Translations under genes and position numbers: made by a program | Shown here: piece after piece, positions 35,792 to 46,968 of the stretch | How positions within the stretch are numbered: the first letter of the stretch is position 1 | How the letters are laid out: the number at the start of each line of letters is the position of its first letter | Notes under the pieces: generated by a model | Database searches by the model: none | What the model saw: the letters and a program-made list of their open reading frames with translations, nothing else | What the model was told of the DNA's origin: nothing | Source: Serratia plymuthica | GTDB lineage: Bacteria; Pseudomonadota; Gammaproteobacteria; Enterobacterales; Enterobacteriaceae | DNA length: 64,000 nucleotides | Direction: 5' to 3' | Assembly (NCBI RefSeq): GCF_018336935.1 | Contig: NZ_CP068771.1 | Location: forward strand, 2,418,001-2,482,000

Positions 35792-37603
35792 TTAGCGCCC
35801 TTTTGCCAGCTTGCGCAAGGTTGCCGCCAACAGATCCACTTCCTCGTAAGTATTGTAAAACGCCAGCGATGGCCGCACCGTCGCCTCGACGCCAAAGCGC
35901 CGCAGGATAGGTTGGGCGCAGTGATGGCCGGAGCGCACCGCAATGCCCTCACGGTTAAGCGCGTTACCCACTTCTTCGGTACGGTAGCCGCTCAACACAA
36001 ACGACAGCACGCTGGCCTTGTTGGCGGCGGTACCAATCAGGCGCAGACCGGGAATGCGAATCAACTGCCCGGTGGCATACTCCAGCAATTCATGCTCGTA
36101 ACGGTTGATGTTATCAAGCCCCAGGCGTTCGACGTAATCCAATGCCGCCCCTAATCCCACCGCGTCGGCGATGTTGCCGGTACCGGCTTCAAACCTGGCC
36201 GGAGCCGGCTGGTACAGCGTTTTCTCAAAGGTGACATCGGCAATCATATTGCCGCCACCCTGCCACGGCGGCAGGGTTTCCAGCAGCTCCGCCTTGCCGT
36301 ACACCGCGCCGATGCCGGTTGGGCCAAACACCTTGTGGCCGGAGAACACGTAAAAGTCCGCGTCCATCGTCTGCACGTTAACTTTCAGATGCGATACCGC
36401 CTGTGCGCCATCCACCAACACCCGCGCGCCGGCCTGATGAGCCAGCGCAATCACCTGCTCGACCGGCGTCACCGTACCCAGCGCATTGGATACCTGGGTG
36501 ATCGAAACCAAACGGGTTCGCGGCGACAAGAGTTTGCGGTATTCATCCAGCAGAATCTGCCCGCTGTCATCGACCGGGATCACCCGAATTTTGGCCCCCA
36601 CGCCGGCGGCGAGCTGCTGCCAGGGCACGATGTTGGCGTGGTGTTCCAACTGGGAAACCACGATTTCATCGCCTTCGCCGATGTGTTGGCGGCCAAAAGT
36701 ATTGGCAATCAGGTTGATGGCTTCCGTTGCCCCCCGGGTAAAGATAATTTCCGCCGGTGTTTTGGCTCCCAGAAAACGGGCGACGCTGTTTCTGGCCCCT
36801 TCATAGGCATCCGTTGCCCTGGCGGCCAGCTCATGCGCCGCGCGGTGGATATTCGAGTTTTCATGGGCGTAAAAATACGCCAGCCGATCGATAACCACCT
36901 GCGGTTTATGGGTGGTGGCGGCGTTATCCAGCCACACCAAAGGTTTGCCGTTAACCCGTTCCGCAAGAATGGGAAAGTCGCGGCGTACGGCATGCACATC
37001 AAAACTGCTGCGCGGCCGTTGCTGCGGGGCGGCGTCTCGCCGTGGCTGACCCTGCTCCAGGAAATAATACTGCCCGCCGGTCGCATCTTGCGCCACGCCG
37101 CCAACCGACGCGGCGACGGCAGGAAACAGCGATCCGATAACCGACTCCAGCCCGCCGTTGACCGCCCCGGCGAAGGGTTGGTCGCTAAGATGCTCCTGCC
37201 CGGTCAGCGTCTGGTTCGCCAGGCCGTCCAGCCCGCTATCCGGCGGCAAGCGTTTCTGCTGCGCCTGATTTTCGCTCAGAAAATAGAACCCGGCCGTCGC
37301 CGCCGGATCCCGTGGCTGAGGCAGCGTCGGCGGTGCCAAAAAGGCCTGCCGCTGTGCGCCCTGCTGCCAACCGGACGACGTTTGCGCCTCCAGACCGTCG
37401 GTGGCCAGCGCCGGCTCCAGCACTGGCGTAGCGGTCGGTGGTAACACCGTCGTGGCGCGTTCGCTGCCTGCGGCCGCCTCACGCCCAGGCAAGGCACTGA
37501 AGATCTGATTAGCCAGGTTGGCCAGCGCGTTAACGTCCGGCAATCCGGCTGGCGGATGCGCCTCGTGAGGCAATGAACTACTTGTAACTGTCTGGATAGT
37601 CAT
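35792..37603 (-). CDS. encapsulin cargo cysteine desulfurase (family 2A)
   Basis: A 603-aa PLP enzyme converting cysteine to alanine plus enzyme-bound sulfane sulfur. Residues about 203-603 are a complete SufS-like class II desulfurase: PLP Lys424 in FSGHKVFGPTG and catalytic Cys562 in RSGHHCAQP. The first 200 residues are a low-complexity, Pro/Ala/Gln-rich extension typical of family 2A encapsulin cargo. It carries LANLANQIFSALPG (27-40) and two related short motifs, GFYFL (105-109) and QYYFL (178-182). Such N-termini target the enzyme into the shell. The gene overlaps the shell gene by 26 bp, so the two are translated together. Confidence 0.93.
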   Translation of the reverse strand: MTIQTVTSSSLPHEAHPPAGLPDVNALANLANQIFSALPGREAAAGSERATTVLPPTATPVLEPALATDGLEAQTSSGWQQGAQRQAFLAPPTLPQPRDPAATAGFYFLSENQAQQKRLPPDSGLDGLANQTLTGQEHLSDQPFAGAVNGGLESVIGSLFPAVAASVGGVAQDATGGQYYFLEQGQPRRDAAPQQRPRSSFDVHAVRRDFPILAERVNGKPLVWLDNAATTHKPQVVIDRLAYFYAHENSNIHRAAHELAARATDAYEGARNSVARFLGAKTPAEIIFTRGATEAINLIANTFGRQHIGEGDEIVVSQLEHHANIVPWQQLAAGVGAKIRVIPVDDSGQILLDEYRKLLSPRTRLVSITQVSNALGTVTPVEQVIALAHQAGARVLVDGAQAVSHLKVNVQTMDADFYVFSGHKVFGPTGIGAVYGKAELLETLPPWQGGGNMIADVTFEKTLYQPAPARFEAGTGNIADAVGLGAALDYVERLGLDNINRYEHELLEYATGQLIRIPGLRLIGTAANKASVLSFVLSGYRTEEVGNALNREGIAVRSGHHCAQPILRRFGVEATVRPSLAFYNTYEEVDLLAATLRKLAKGR

Positions 37604-38510
37604 GATATTTGCTCACATCAACATCGTCTAAAACGGCAACGGCATCTTCAGTCAGAACCGCCAATGAGCAGTAAAGGGAGATCAGGTAGGAGGCTATCGC
37701 ATTGCGGTTAATCCCCATAAAGCGCACCGACAGCCCCGGGCTTTGCTCACCGGCGACGCCCGGCTGGTAAAGGCCAATGACGCCCTGACGTTTTTCCCCG
37801 GTACGCAGCAGGATAATTTTGGTTTTGCCTTCTTCGTCGATGGGCAACTTATCCGAAGGGATCAGCGGCAAACCACGCCAGGTGAGAAACTGCGAACCGA
37901 ACAGGCTGACGGTTGGCGGCGGTACGCCACGGCGGGTGCACTCGCGGCCAAAGGCGGCGATGGCTAGCGGATGAGCGAGGAAGAAACCGGGCTCTTTCCA
38001 TACTTTGGCGATCAGTTCGTCCAGATCGTCCGGCGTCGGCGCACCGGTCAGCGTTGAAATACGCTGGGCTTCATCAACGCTGGCCAATAAGCCGTACTCA
38101 GGGTTATTGATCAGCTCGTTTTCCTGGCGCTCTTTAATGGTTTCAATGGTCAGGCGCAACTGTTCGCGAATTTGATCGTGCGGGCTGCTGTACAAATCGG
38201 AGACGCGGGTATGCACATCCAGAATGGTGGTAACGGCATTGAGAAAATACTCGCGCGGCGCTTCTTCATAATCCACATAGGTCTGGGGCAATAACCCTTC
38301 ATCGCGCTGCGAGCAGGCAACCTGAACATTTAACGGGTTCTTGACCTTGTTCAGGCGAAATATCCCTGCCTCGACCGGTGTCCATTGCAGCAAATGCACC
38401 AGCCAACGCGGCGTGATAATGGATAATTGCGGGACGGTTTTTGTCGCGTTAGCCAATTGCCGTGCTGCATTATCTCCTAATGCAAGCCGGGCGTCATTTT
38501 GTTGAGACAT
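37578..38510 (-). CDS. family 2A encapsulin shell protein (SrpI-like)
   Basis: A 310-aa HK97-fold shell protein of the SrpI-like family 2A encapsulins, which self-assemble into closed nanocompartments. The N-terminal arm leads into SIITPRWLVHLLQWTPVEAG. The acidic middle (EEAPREYFLNAVTTILDVHT) and FLTWRGLPLIPSDKLPI match the family. No cyclic-nucleotide-binding domain is present, which separates 2A from 2B. Neighbours are exactly the 2A set: serine acetyltransferase and rhodanese upstream, cysteine desulfurase downstream. AGGAGA precedes the ATG by 7 bases. Older annotations call this protein a major membrane protein, which is misleading. Confidence 0.93.
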   Translation of the reverse strand: MSQQNDARLALGDNAARQLANATKTVPQLSIITPRWLVHLLQWTPVEAGIFRLNKVKNPLNVQVACSQRDEGLLPQTYVDYEEAPREYFLNAVTTILDVHTRVSDLYSSPHDQIREQLRLTIETIKERQENELINNPEYGLLASVDEAQRISTLTGAPTPDDLDELIAKVWKEPGFFLAHPLAIAAFGRECTRRGVPPPTVSLFGSQFLTWRGLPLIPSDKLPIDEEGKTKIILLRTGEKRQGVIGLYQPGVAGEQSPGLSVRFMGINRNAIASYLISLYCSLAVLTEDAVAVLDDVDVSKYHDYPDSYK

Positions 38511-38653
38511 GGTTGTTTCTCCTGAAAAAATAGGCTGGTGATAAACAATGAATAATTACCGATTTAATAGCGCGTTAAATAGAATATGAATTTTTTGATT
38601 GTTTTTTTGCAGACCTCACTGCGGGCTAATTAAAATGATTGAAATGCGCCAGA

Positions 38654-39607
38654 TTAAATACCTGAGCCAAATTCATGACTGTCGCTCTGGATATTTGCCT
38701 GGCGAATATTGCTGCCCGGTTTGACGCTGCGCGTCAGCCAGACGTTGCCGCCAATGGACGATCCCTTGCCAATGGTAATTCTGCCCAGCAACGTAGCGCC
38801 GGCGTAGATCACCACATCGTCTTCAATAATCGGATGGCGTGGCTGCCCTTTTTGCAGAATGCCGGACTCCTCGGTGACAAAACGTTTGGCGCCCAGCGTG
38901 ACCGCCTGATAGAGACGTACCCGCTTGCCGATAATGGCGGTTTCGCCAATCACCACGCCCGTGCCGTGGTCGATAAAAAAACCGTCATCGATTTGTGCGC
39001 CGGGATGAATATCGATACCGGTTTCACCGTGAGCCTTTTCGGCGATGATGCGCGCCAGCAAAGGAACGCCCGCGAGATAAAAATAGTGCGCCAGCCGGTG
39101 GTGGATAATGGCGTTGACGCCGGGGAAACACAGCAGCACCTCGTCCACGCTGCGCGCCGAAGGATCGCCGTGATAAGCGGCCAGAATGTCGCTGTCCAGC
39201 CGGCGGCGGATGGCCGGCAGCACGGTGGCGAACTGCCGCACCAGCGTCACCGCCTGCGCATTGAGCGAGTCCCCTTGCTCCGCGTCGCCACCCTCTGAAC
39301 GGCTAAACCCCAAAGCGAGGCGCACCTGAATCAGCAGTGCATTCAGCACCGCATCCAGCGTATGGCCAACGAAGTAGTCTTCGCTTTCATGGCGCAGATC
39401 GTCCGGCCCCAATCGCATCGGGAATAAAATCGCCCGCAGCGATTCGGTTATTTCGTTGACCGCAGTTTTCGACGGCAGCTCCTTTTGCCCGGAAAGCGAT
39501 GCCTGGCCGCTGCGCTCGCGCCAGGAGAGCCGCGCTGAGCGCAGCTCATTGACGATATCGGCAAGTTGCCAGTTGGTATTTTCTTGCGGCTGTGAAAAGC
39601 GAGTCAT
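38654..39607 (-). CDS. serine O-acetyltransferase (EpsC-like), encapsulin operon
   Basis: A 317-aa enzyme making O-acetylserine, the carbon skeleton for cysteine. The N-terminal helical domain runs to about 180. The left-handed beta-helix follows (EKAHGETGIDIHPGAQIDDG, then FFIDHGTGVVIGETAIIGKR; GATLLGRITIGKGSSIGGNV), with the catalytic His residues in place. It differs from housekeeping CysE and matches the EpsC type linked to family 2A encapsulins. GAGGG lies 4 bases before the ATG. It sits between the rhodanese and shell genes, 143 bp before the shell. Confidence 0.92.
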   Translation of the reverse strand: MTRFSQPQENTNWQLADIVNELRSARLSWRERSGQASLSGQKELPSKTAVNEITESLRAILFPMRLGPDDLRHESEDYFVGHTLDAVLNALLIQVRLALGFSRSEGGDAEQGDSLNAQAVTLVRQFATVLPAIRRRLDSDILAAYHGDPSARSVDEVLLCFPGVNAIIHHRLAHYFYLAGVPLLARIIAEKAHGETGIDIHPGAQIDDGFFIDHGTGVVIGETAIIGKRVRLYQAVTLGAKRFVTEESGILQKGQPRHPIIEDDVVIYAGATLLGRITIGKGSSIGGNVWLTRSVKPGSNIRQANIQSDSHEFGSGI

Positions 39608-39660
39608 AATTCCCTCTGTTTATGTGATAACACCCAATGACCCACTCGGTTCGAGCGCCG

Positions 39661-40101
39661 TCAGGCGGTCTTCAGCCAGGGCAAGTGTCGTGCGCCCTCA
39701 ACCCCGCCTTGCACCCCGTAAGCCTGCGTATAACCGGCTTTAAGGGCGGCCAGCACCGCATCGGCGGAGCGTTTGCCGGTTTGGCACAACAAGATGACCT
39801 GCTGTTGTTTGTCGACAGCTTTGCTTAACTCAAGGAAAAAGCGTGGGTTGCGGATTTTGTTCGAGCCGGTTAACCAGGGAACCTGCACGGATTGCTCAAC
39901 GTAGCCAAAGGTTTTGCGCTCTTCCGGGGTACGGATATCCACCAACACCGCCGCCCCGCTGTTGACTAATTGCCAACTGACTTCCGGCGTCAGATCGCGT
40001 TCAAAAACGGCGGCATTTTGGGCGGCGTAGTTATCCCTGCCCGGGCTACCCGCATTCACGTTGGAATGGGTGTTAAACGTTTGTGCAGATGCGTAGGACA
40101 T
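39661..40101 (-). CDS. rhodanese-like sulfurtransferase, encapsulin operon
   Basis: A 146-aa single-domain rhodanese. The active-site loop LLCQTGKRS gives Cys106, which can carry a persulfide. DIRTPEERKTFGYVEQSVQV is the usual second conserved block. The start at 40101 is set by GGAGG 5 bases upstream; the ATG at 40116 has none. It is the first gene of the encapsulin operon and would take up or pass on sulfane sulfur from the desulfurase. The roughly 35-residue N-terminal extension lacks a signal peptide. Confidence 0.9.
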   Translation of the reverse strand: MSYASAQTFNTHSNVNAGSPGRDNYAAQNAAVFERDLTPEVSWQLVNSGAAVLVDIRTPEERKTFGYVEQSVQVPWLTGSNKIRNPRFFLELSKAVDKQQQVILLCQTGKRSADAVLAALKAGYTQAYGVQGGVEGARHLPWLKTA

Positions 40102-40453
40102 ATTTACCTCCGGCATGTTTTCTATTTTTCAGTAGGGTCGTTTTCTTTCATTAACGTCAATTTATTATCCTTTCCGACCAGCAATAAATAACTTTTCATT
40201 AGGGCTTATAGTAAAAGCATCTAGCCCGACTTAGCTAAAATCAGGCTAATGAAAACCAATTATTGGCTTATGAATTTCAATTTTTGCGCGGCTATGTTAC
40301 GGCGCGCTGTTACCCGTTTTCTCCCGTCGATCACATTACGGGTAACACAGTTTGTTAACACTCTTCAGCGTGATATCTGTCGCAAAACCGCCGTCTGAAA
40401 ACCGCTTTGATAACAGCAACGAAGCAATGATGTTTTCTGAACAGGTGAAAATG
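40102..40453. promoter_or_regulatory. divergent promoter, encapsulin operon / hydroxyacid dehydrogenase
   Basis: About 350 bp of AT-rich DNA upstream of both the minus-strand encapsulin operon and the plus-strand hydroxyacid dehydrogenase. Apart from a weak TAGCC/GGCTA dyad around 40221-40247 I see no recognisable operator. Open codons from 40352 precede the dehydrogenase but are not expected to be translated. Confidence 0.4.
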
Positions 40454-41401
40454 ATGACCGATACCCCAAATAACGTGCTGTTAATCGCCCCGCTAATGGA
40501 CAGCCTGCTTGCCCGCCTTGAGGCTGACTTTGTCGTGCACCGGCTCTACGAACAGGCCGATCCGGCCGCTTTTCTGGCCGCCAAGGGCGGAACTTTCACC
40601 GCCCTGGTCACCCGCGGCGATATTGGCGTTGCTACGCCGGTACTGGAACAACTGCCGAATCTGGGGCTGATTGCCGTTTTCGGCGTGGGTACCGACGCCA
40701 TTGACCTGAGTTATACCCGGCAGCGCGGCATCGCGGTCACCATCACCTCCGGCGCACTGACCGAAGACGTGGCGGATATGGCGCTGGGGTTGTTGCTGGC
40801 GACCGCGCGCCAGCTGTGCCGCTACGACCGTTTTGTGCGTGAGGGCCGCTGGCAGCAGGAAGCGCCGGGCCTGTCGGTGCAGGTCAGCGGCAAGCGCCTC
40901 GGCATTTTTGGCATGGGCAACATCGGCCGCGCCATTGCCCAGCGCGCTGCCGGTTTCAACATGCATATTCAATACGCCAGCCACCAACAGGATGGCGCAT
41001 TACCCTATGCCTACTTCCCTGATCCCCTTTCCCTGGCGCGGGAAAGCGACTTCTTTGTTATCGCCATTTCCGGCGGCAAAGACAGCATCGGCCTGGTGGA
41101 CAAGGCAGTCTTCGACGCTCTGCCGCCGCACGCGCTGGTGATTAACATTGCCCGCGGCAGCATCGTTAATGAACAGGATCTGATCGATGCCCTGCAAAGC
41201 GGCGCCATCGCAGGCGCCGGGCTGGATGTCTACGCCGATGAGCCAAGGGTGCCCGCCGAACTGATTGGCATGAACAACGTGGTGCTGCAACCCCACGTCG
41301 CCAGTGGCACGCACGAAACCCGGCAAAAGATGAGCGATATCGTGTTCGCCAACGTAAAAGCCTTCTTTAACCGTACGCCGCTGCCCAACGCGATTGAGTA
41401 A
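40454..41401 (+). CDS. D-2-hydroxyacid dehydrogenase, NAD(P)-dependent
   Basis: A 315-aa enzyme of the GhrB/hydroxypyruvate-reductase group, reducing 2-oxo acids such as glyoxylate or hydroxypyruvate. The dinucleotide motif is LGIFGMGNIGRAIAQRA. The catalytic Arg (INIARGSIVNE), Glu (DVYADEP) and His (QPHVASGTHET) are all present. I choose the ATG at 40454, with AGGTGA upstream; ATGs at 40427, 40430 and 40451 are possible. It leads a likely operon with an MFS transporter and an RpiR regulator. Confidence 0.87.
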   Translation: MTDTPNNVLLIAPLMDSLLARLEADFVVHRLYEQADPAAFLAAKGGTFTALVTRGDIGVATPVLEQLPNLGLIAVFGVGTDAIDLSYTRQRGIAVTITSGALTEDVADMALGLLLATARQLCRYDRFVREGRWQQEAPGLSVQVSGKRLGIFGMGNIGRAIAQRAAGFNMHIQYASHQQDGALPYAYFPDPLSLARESDFFVIAISGGKDSIGLVDKAVFDALPPHALVINIARGSIVNEQDLIDALQSGAIAGAGLDVYADEPRVPAELIGMNNVVLQPHVASGTHETRQKMSDIVFANVKAFFNRTPLPNAIE

Positions 41402-41456
41402 TTAACCGCGAACGACAGAACCTTATTGTTACCCTCGCCCGCAAAGAGAGATCGCC

Positions 41457-42764
41457 ATGGATAATAAAATCCCCAACACCCGCTGGTTGCGGGTTATTGC
41501 CCCGATCCTGATCGCCTGCATTATTTCTTTTATGGACCGGGTTAATATCAGTTTTGCGCTGCCCGGCGGCATGGAAAGTGATTTGGGCATCACCAGCCAG
41601 ATGGCCGGCCTGGCCAGCGGCATTTTCTTTATCGGTTATCTGTTTTTGCAGGTGCCCGGTGGGCGCATCGCGGTTAACGGCAGCGGCAAACGTTTTATCG
41701 CCTGGTCTTTGTGCGCGTGGGCGGTAGTTTCGGTGGCCACCGGATTTGTCACCAATCACTATCAGCTGCTGGTACTGCGCTTTGTTCTGGGCATTTCCGA
41801 AGGGGGCATGTTGCCGGTGGTGCTGACCATGATCAGCAACTGGTTCCCGGAGAAAGAGCTGGGGCGCGCCAACGCTTTCGTCATGATGTTCGCCCCTCTT
41901 GGCGGCATGCTGACCGCACCGATCTCCGGTGCCATCATCAATCAGCTCGACTGGCGCTGGCTGTTTATACTCGAAGGGGTACTGTCGCTGCTGGTGCTGG
42001 CCGTCTGGTGGCTGTTGATCAGCGATCGTCCGCAGGAGGCGCGTTGGTTACCGGCCCGCGAGCGTGAATATCTGATAACCGAATTGGCGCGTGAGCGTCA
42101 GGCGCGCAGCAAAATGCAGCCGGTCAGTAATGCTCCATTGAGAGATGTGTTCCGCAATAAAGGGCTGATGAAACTGGTGCTGCTGAACTTCTTTTATCAA
42201 ACCGGCGATTACGGCTACACCCTGTGGCTACCCACCATCCTGAAAAATCTCACCGGCGGCAATATGGCCTCGGTCGGGTTTCTGGCCATTTTGCCCTTCG
42301 TCGCCACGCTGCTGGGGATTTACCTGATTTCGGTACTCACCGACAAAACCGGCAAGCGCCGCCTGTGGGTGATGGTTTCACTGTTCTGCTTCGCCACCGC
42401 GCTGTTGGCCTCGGTGGTACTGCGCCATAACGTCGTGGCGGCCTACATCGCCCTGGTGGTCTGCGGGTTCTTCCTCAAGGCCGCCACCAGCCCGTTCTGG
42501 TCGATGCCTGGCCGCATCGCTTCGGCGGAAGTAGCCGGCGGCGCGCGCGGCGTGATCAACGGCCTGGGCAATCTGGGCGGTTTCTGCGGGCCTTATCTGG
42601 TCGGCGTGATGATTTATCTGTACGGCCAGAACGTCGCCGTCTGCGCGCTGGCCGTCTCGCTGATTATCGCCGGCATTATCGCCTGGCGGCTGCCGAAGGA
42701 GTGCGATCTGACCGGCTCAGAACCGGCGCATGACGCCCTGCTGGATAAGGCTAAACGCGCCTGA
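41457..42764 (+). CDS. MFS transporter, anion:cation symporter family
   Basis: A 435-aa inner-membrane symporter with 12 spans. FMDRVNISFALPGGMESDLG in TM1 and FVLGISEGGMLPVVLTMISN, followed by WFPEKELGRANAF, are diagnostic of the ACS family (ExuT, GarP, phthalate-permease types), which import sugar acids and organic acids. It lies 55 bp behind the hydroxyacid dehydrogenase, suggesting uptake of that enzyme's substrate or a precursor. Confidence 0.87.
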   Translation: MDNKIPNTRWLRVIAPILIACIISFMDRVNISFALPGGMESDLGITSQMAGLASGIFFIGYLFLQVPGGRIAVNGSGKRFIAWSLCAWAVVSVATGFVTNHYQLLVLRFVLGISEGGMLPVVLTMISNWFPEKELGRANAFVMMFAPLGGMLTAPISGAIINQLDWRWLFILEGVLSLLVLAVWWLLISDRPQEARWLPAREREYLITELARERQARSKMQPVSNAPLRDVFRNKGLMKLVLLNFFYQTGDYGYTLWLPTILKNLTGGNMASVGFLAILPFVATLLGIYLISVLTDKTGKRRLWVMVSLFCFATALLASVVLRHNVVAAYIALVVCGFFLKAATSPFWSMPGRIASAEVAGGARGVINGLGNLGGFCGPYLVGVMIYLYGQNVAVCALAVSLIIAGIIAWRLPKECDLTGSEPAHDALLDKAKRA

Positions 42765-42852
42765 AAAGCAACGGAAACCACGAGCGGGCTACGGCAGAAT
42801 TTGCTATGTTAGCCCGCTGATTACGCTCTGTTGCCACTAGCCGGATAAGTCT

Positions 42853-43587
42853 ATGTTTACCCATAAAGCAATCGCCGAACTCAACGCGCTGGAAATGATG
42901 GTTTATAACTACGTCATCAAAAACAAGAAACCGGTGATGTACATGACGATCCGCGAACTGGCCGAGGCTAGCGGGGTGTCAACCACCACCGTGTTGCGCT
43001 TTTGCAAGAAAATGGGTTGCGAGGGGTATTCCGAATTCCGTATCCGTTTCAAGCTGTATCTGGAGCAAACGGAAGTCATGCCGCTGGATTTTGGCACCAG
43101 TGAAATCATCAGTTTTTTTAAAAGCATCAACAACGACGAGTTTAATCAGCAAATCGATCAGGCGGTACAGCATATCGCCGCGGCGGAACGTATTATTTTC
43201 GTCGGCGTAAGCACCTCGGGCGCGTTGGGCAAATACGGGGCGCGTTTCTTTTCCAACGTCGGGAAATTCAGCACCCATATTGACGATCCTTATTACCCGA
43301 TCAACAGCGATATGTATAAAAGCGCAGTGGCGATTATGCTTTCGGTCTCCGGCGAAACCGAAGAGATCCTGCGTCTCGCCAGCCAGTTCAGCCTGCATCA
43401 CTGCAAGATTGTCAGCATCACCAACAACGAAACCTCGTCGCTGGCCAAAATTGCGGACTTCAACCTCTCCTATCACGTCCCCCAACAGCTCATCGCCGGC
43501 CAACATAATATCACCACCCAGATTCCGGTCATTTACATTATTGAAACCATCGGCAAGCGGCTGGGGAATATTAACGCCGCAAAATAA
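42853..43587 (+). CDS. RpiR/MurR-family regulator with SIS domain
   Basis: A 244-aa regulator. The N-terminal helix-turn-helix (MTIRELAEASGVSTTTVLRF) is followed by a SIS sugar-phosphate-binding domain (RIIFVGVSTSGALGKYGARF; VSGETEEILRLASQF). Such proteins sense sugar phosphates. It may control the preceding dehydrogenase/MFS pair, or the 6-phospho-beta-glucosidase 260 bp downstream on the same strand. Confidence 0.87.
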   Translation: MFTHKAIAELNALEMMVYNYVIKNKKPVMYMTIRELAEASGVSTTTVLRFCKKMGCEGYSEFRIRFKLYLEQTEVMPLDFGTSEIISFFKSINNDEFNQQIDQAVQHIAAAERIIFVGVSTSGALGKYGARFFSNVGKFSTHIDDPYYPINSDMYKSAVAIMLSVSGETEEILRLASQFSLHHCKIVSITNNETSSLAKIADFNLSYHVPQQLIAGQHNITTQIPVIYIIETIGKRLGNINAAK

Positions 43588-43687
43588 AACAGTCTGTTTT
43601 TTTAATGTGACAAGTTACCGAAGCGGCGATTTGTTATATCGTGACATTTAATTCCAGCTTGTTACTCTATTCTCAGACGCTAACAAA

Positions 43688-43815
43688 ATATACCCTTCAT
43701 ACTTGAAGCTGCATCTGTGTTGGCCGCGCCCGCGCACCCCAGTCACTTAGCTTACTAAGCTCCTGGGGATTTACGGTCTTGCCGCCTTGATGCAACTCCA
43801 ATTATTTTGCGTATA
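43688..43815. repeat. ERIC (IRU) element
   Basis: A roughly 128-bp enterobacterial repetitive intergenic consensus element. The central segment (ACCCCAGTCACTTAGCTTAC and AAGCTCCTGGGGATTTACGG) matches the complement of the classical ERIC core. The ends are complementary (TATACCCTT... and ...TTTTGCGTATA), giving a long imperfect hairpin. It sits intact between the RpiR gene and bglA, 33 bp before the bglA start, and would be part of the bglA leader if transcription starts upstream. Confidence 0.93.
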
Positions 43816-43830
43816 GCCTTTCATTAATAA

Positions 43831-45285
<1,455 letters not shown>

Positions 45286-45312
45286 CAATCACGGGTTTTT
45301 CTTATGAAAACG

Positions 45313-45345
45313 AAAATGAGCCACATCTCTGTGGCTCATTTTTAT
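45313..45345 (+). terminator. bglA terminator
   Basis: ATGAGCCACA and TGTGGCTCAT are perfect arms with loop TCTC, extended by flanking A/T pairs and followed by TTTTTATTT. A strong intrinsic terminator 27 bp after the bglA stop. Confidence 0.9.
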
Positions 45346-45356
45346 TTGAACGATGC

Positions 45357-45377
45357 TACATAACCTCAGGTTATGTA
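45357..45377. promoter_or_regulatory. PcaQ-like operator upstream of pcaHG
   Basis: TACATAACC and its exact complement GGTTATGTA are separated by TCA: a perfect 9-bp dyad about 142 bp before pcaH. The ATAACC...GGTTA halves match the PcaQ site reported in rhizobia, with one base less spacing. A pcaQ gene lies directly downstream of pcaG. Confidence 0.6.
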
Positions 45378-45461
45378 AAACGCCGCTAGATTTCACTTTA
45401 TCGTAACACTTCGGCTTGCGTAGACTCAGTGTGGGGACCGGGTTTCTCCCCTTCGCGCTGA

Positions 45462-46246
<785 letters not shown>

Positions 46247-46247
<1 letters not shown>

Positions 46248-46870
46248 TGCCGCAACAGTATCTGCCGGAAACGCCGTCGCAAACCGCCGGGCCTTATGTC
46301 CACATCGGCCTGGCTCCATTTGCCGCCGGCTTCGATATTTTTGAAAACAACTTCAACCACATTCTGACCCAGCCGGAAACCCAGGGCGAACGCATCACCC
46401 TCGAAGGCCGGGTGTTCGACGGCAGCGGCTCGCCGATCCGCGATGTGCTGCTGGAAATCTGGCAGGCCAATGCGCACGGCCGCTACAACCATCCTGGAGA
46501 TCAACAGCACGACAAGCCGCTGGACAGCGCTTTTCGCGGTTGGGGCCGCAGTTGTTCGGATTTTGAAACCGGCCACTATCGCTTTGAAACCATCAAACCC
46601 GGCGCAGTTTGCGGGCGTGACGGCCGCGTAATGGCTCCGCACGTTAATCTGTGGATCGTCGCGCGCGGCATCAATCTTGGGCTGCACACCCGGGTGTATT
46701 TTGCCGACGAAGATGCCGCCAACCGGCAAGATCCGGTGCTGAATCTGATCGAACTGGAGGTACGCCGTAAAACGCTGATTGCGCACCCCGAGCGCCGTGG
46801 CGATGAGCTGGTGTATCGGTTTGACATCGTTATTCAGGGCGATCGCGAAACAGTTTTCTTCGACCTGTAA
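46247..46870 (+). CDS. pcaG: protocatechuate 3,4-dioxygenase alpha subunit
   Basis: A 207-aa alpha subunit, same fold as PcaH but without the full set of iron ligands, as usual. It begins ETPSQTAGPYVHIGLAPFAA and has VLLEIWQANAHGRYNHPGDQ and PHVNLWIVARGINLGLHTRV, typical of PcaG. One-base overlap with pcaH indicates coupled synthesis of the two subunits in equal amounts. Confidence 0.95.
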
Positions 46871-46968
46871 TTCCCGCCGCCGCAGCGGCCGCAAAAAATC
46901 TGCACGTCAGTGCAAATATGCGGCCGCCGTCACTTGTTGCCGCTGGGGAAAACTCCCTACACTGGGGC

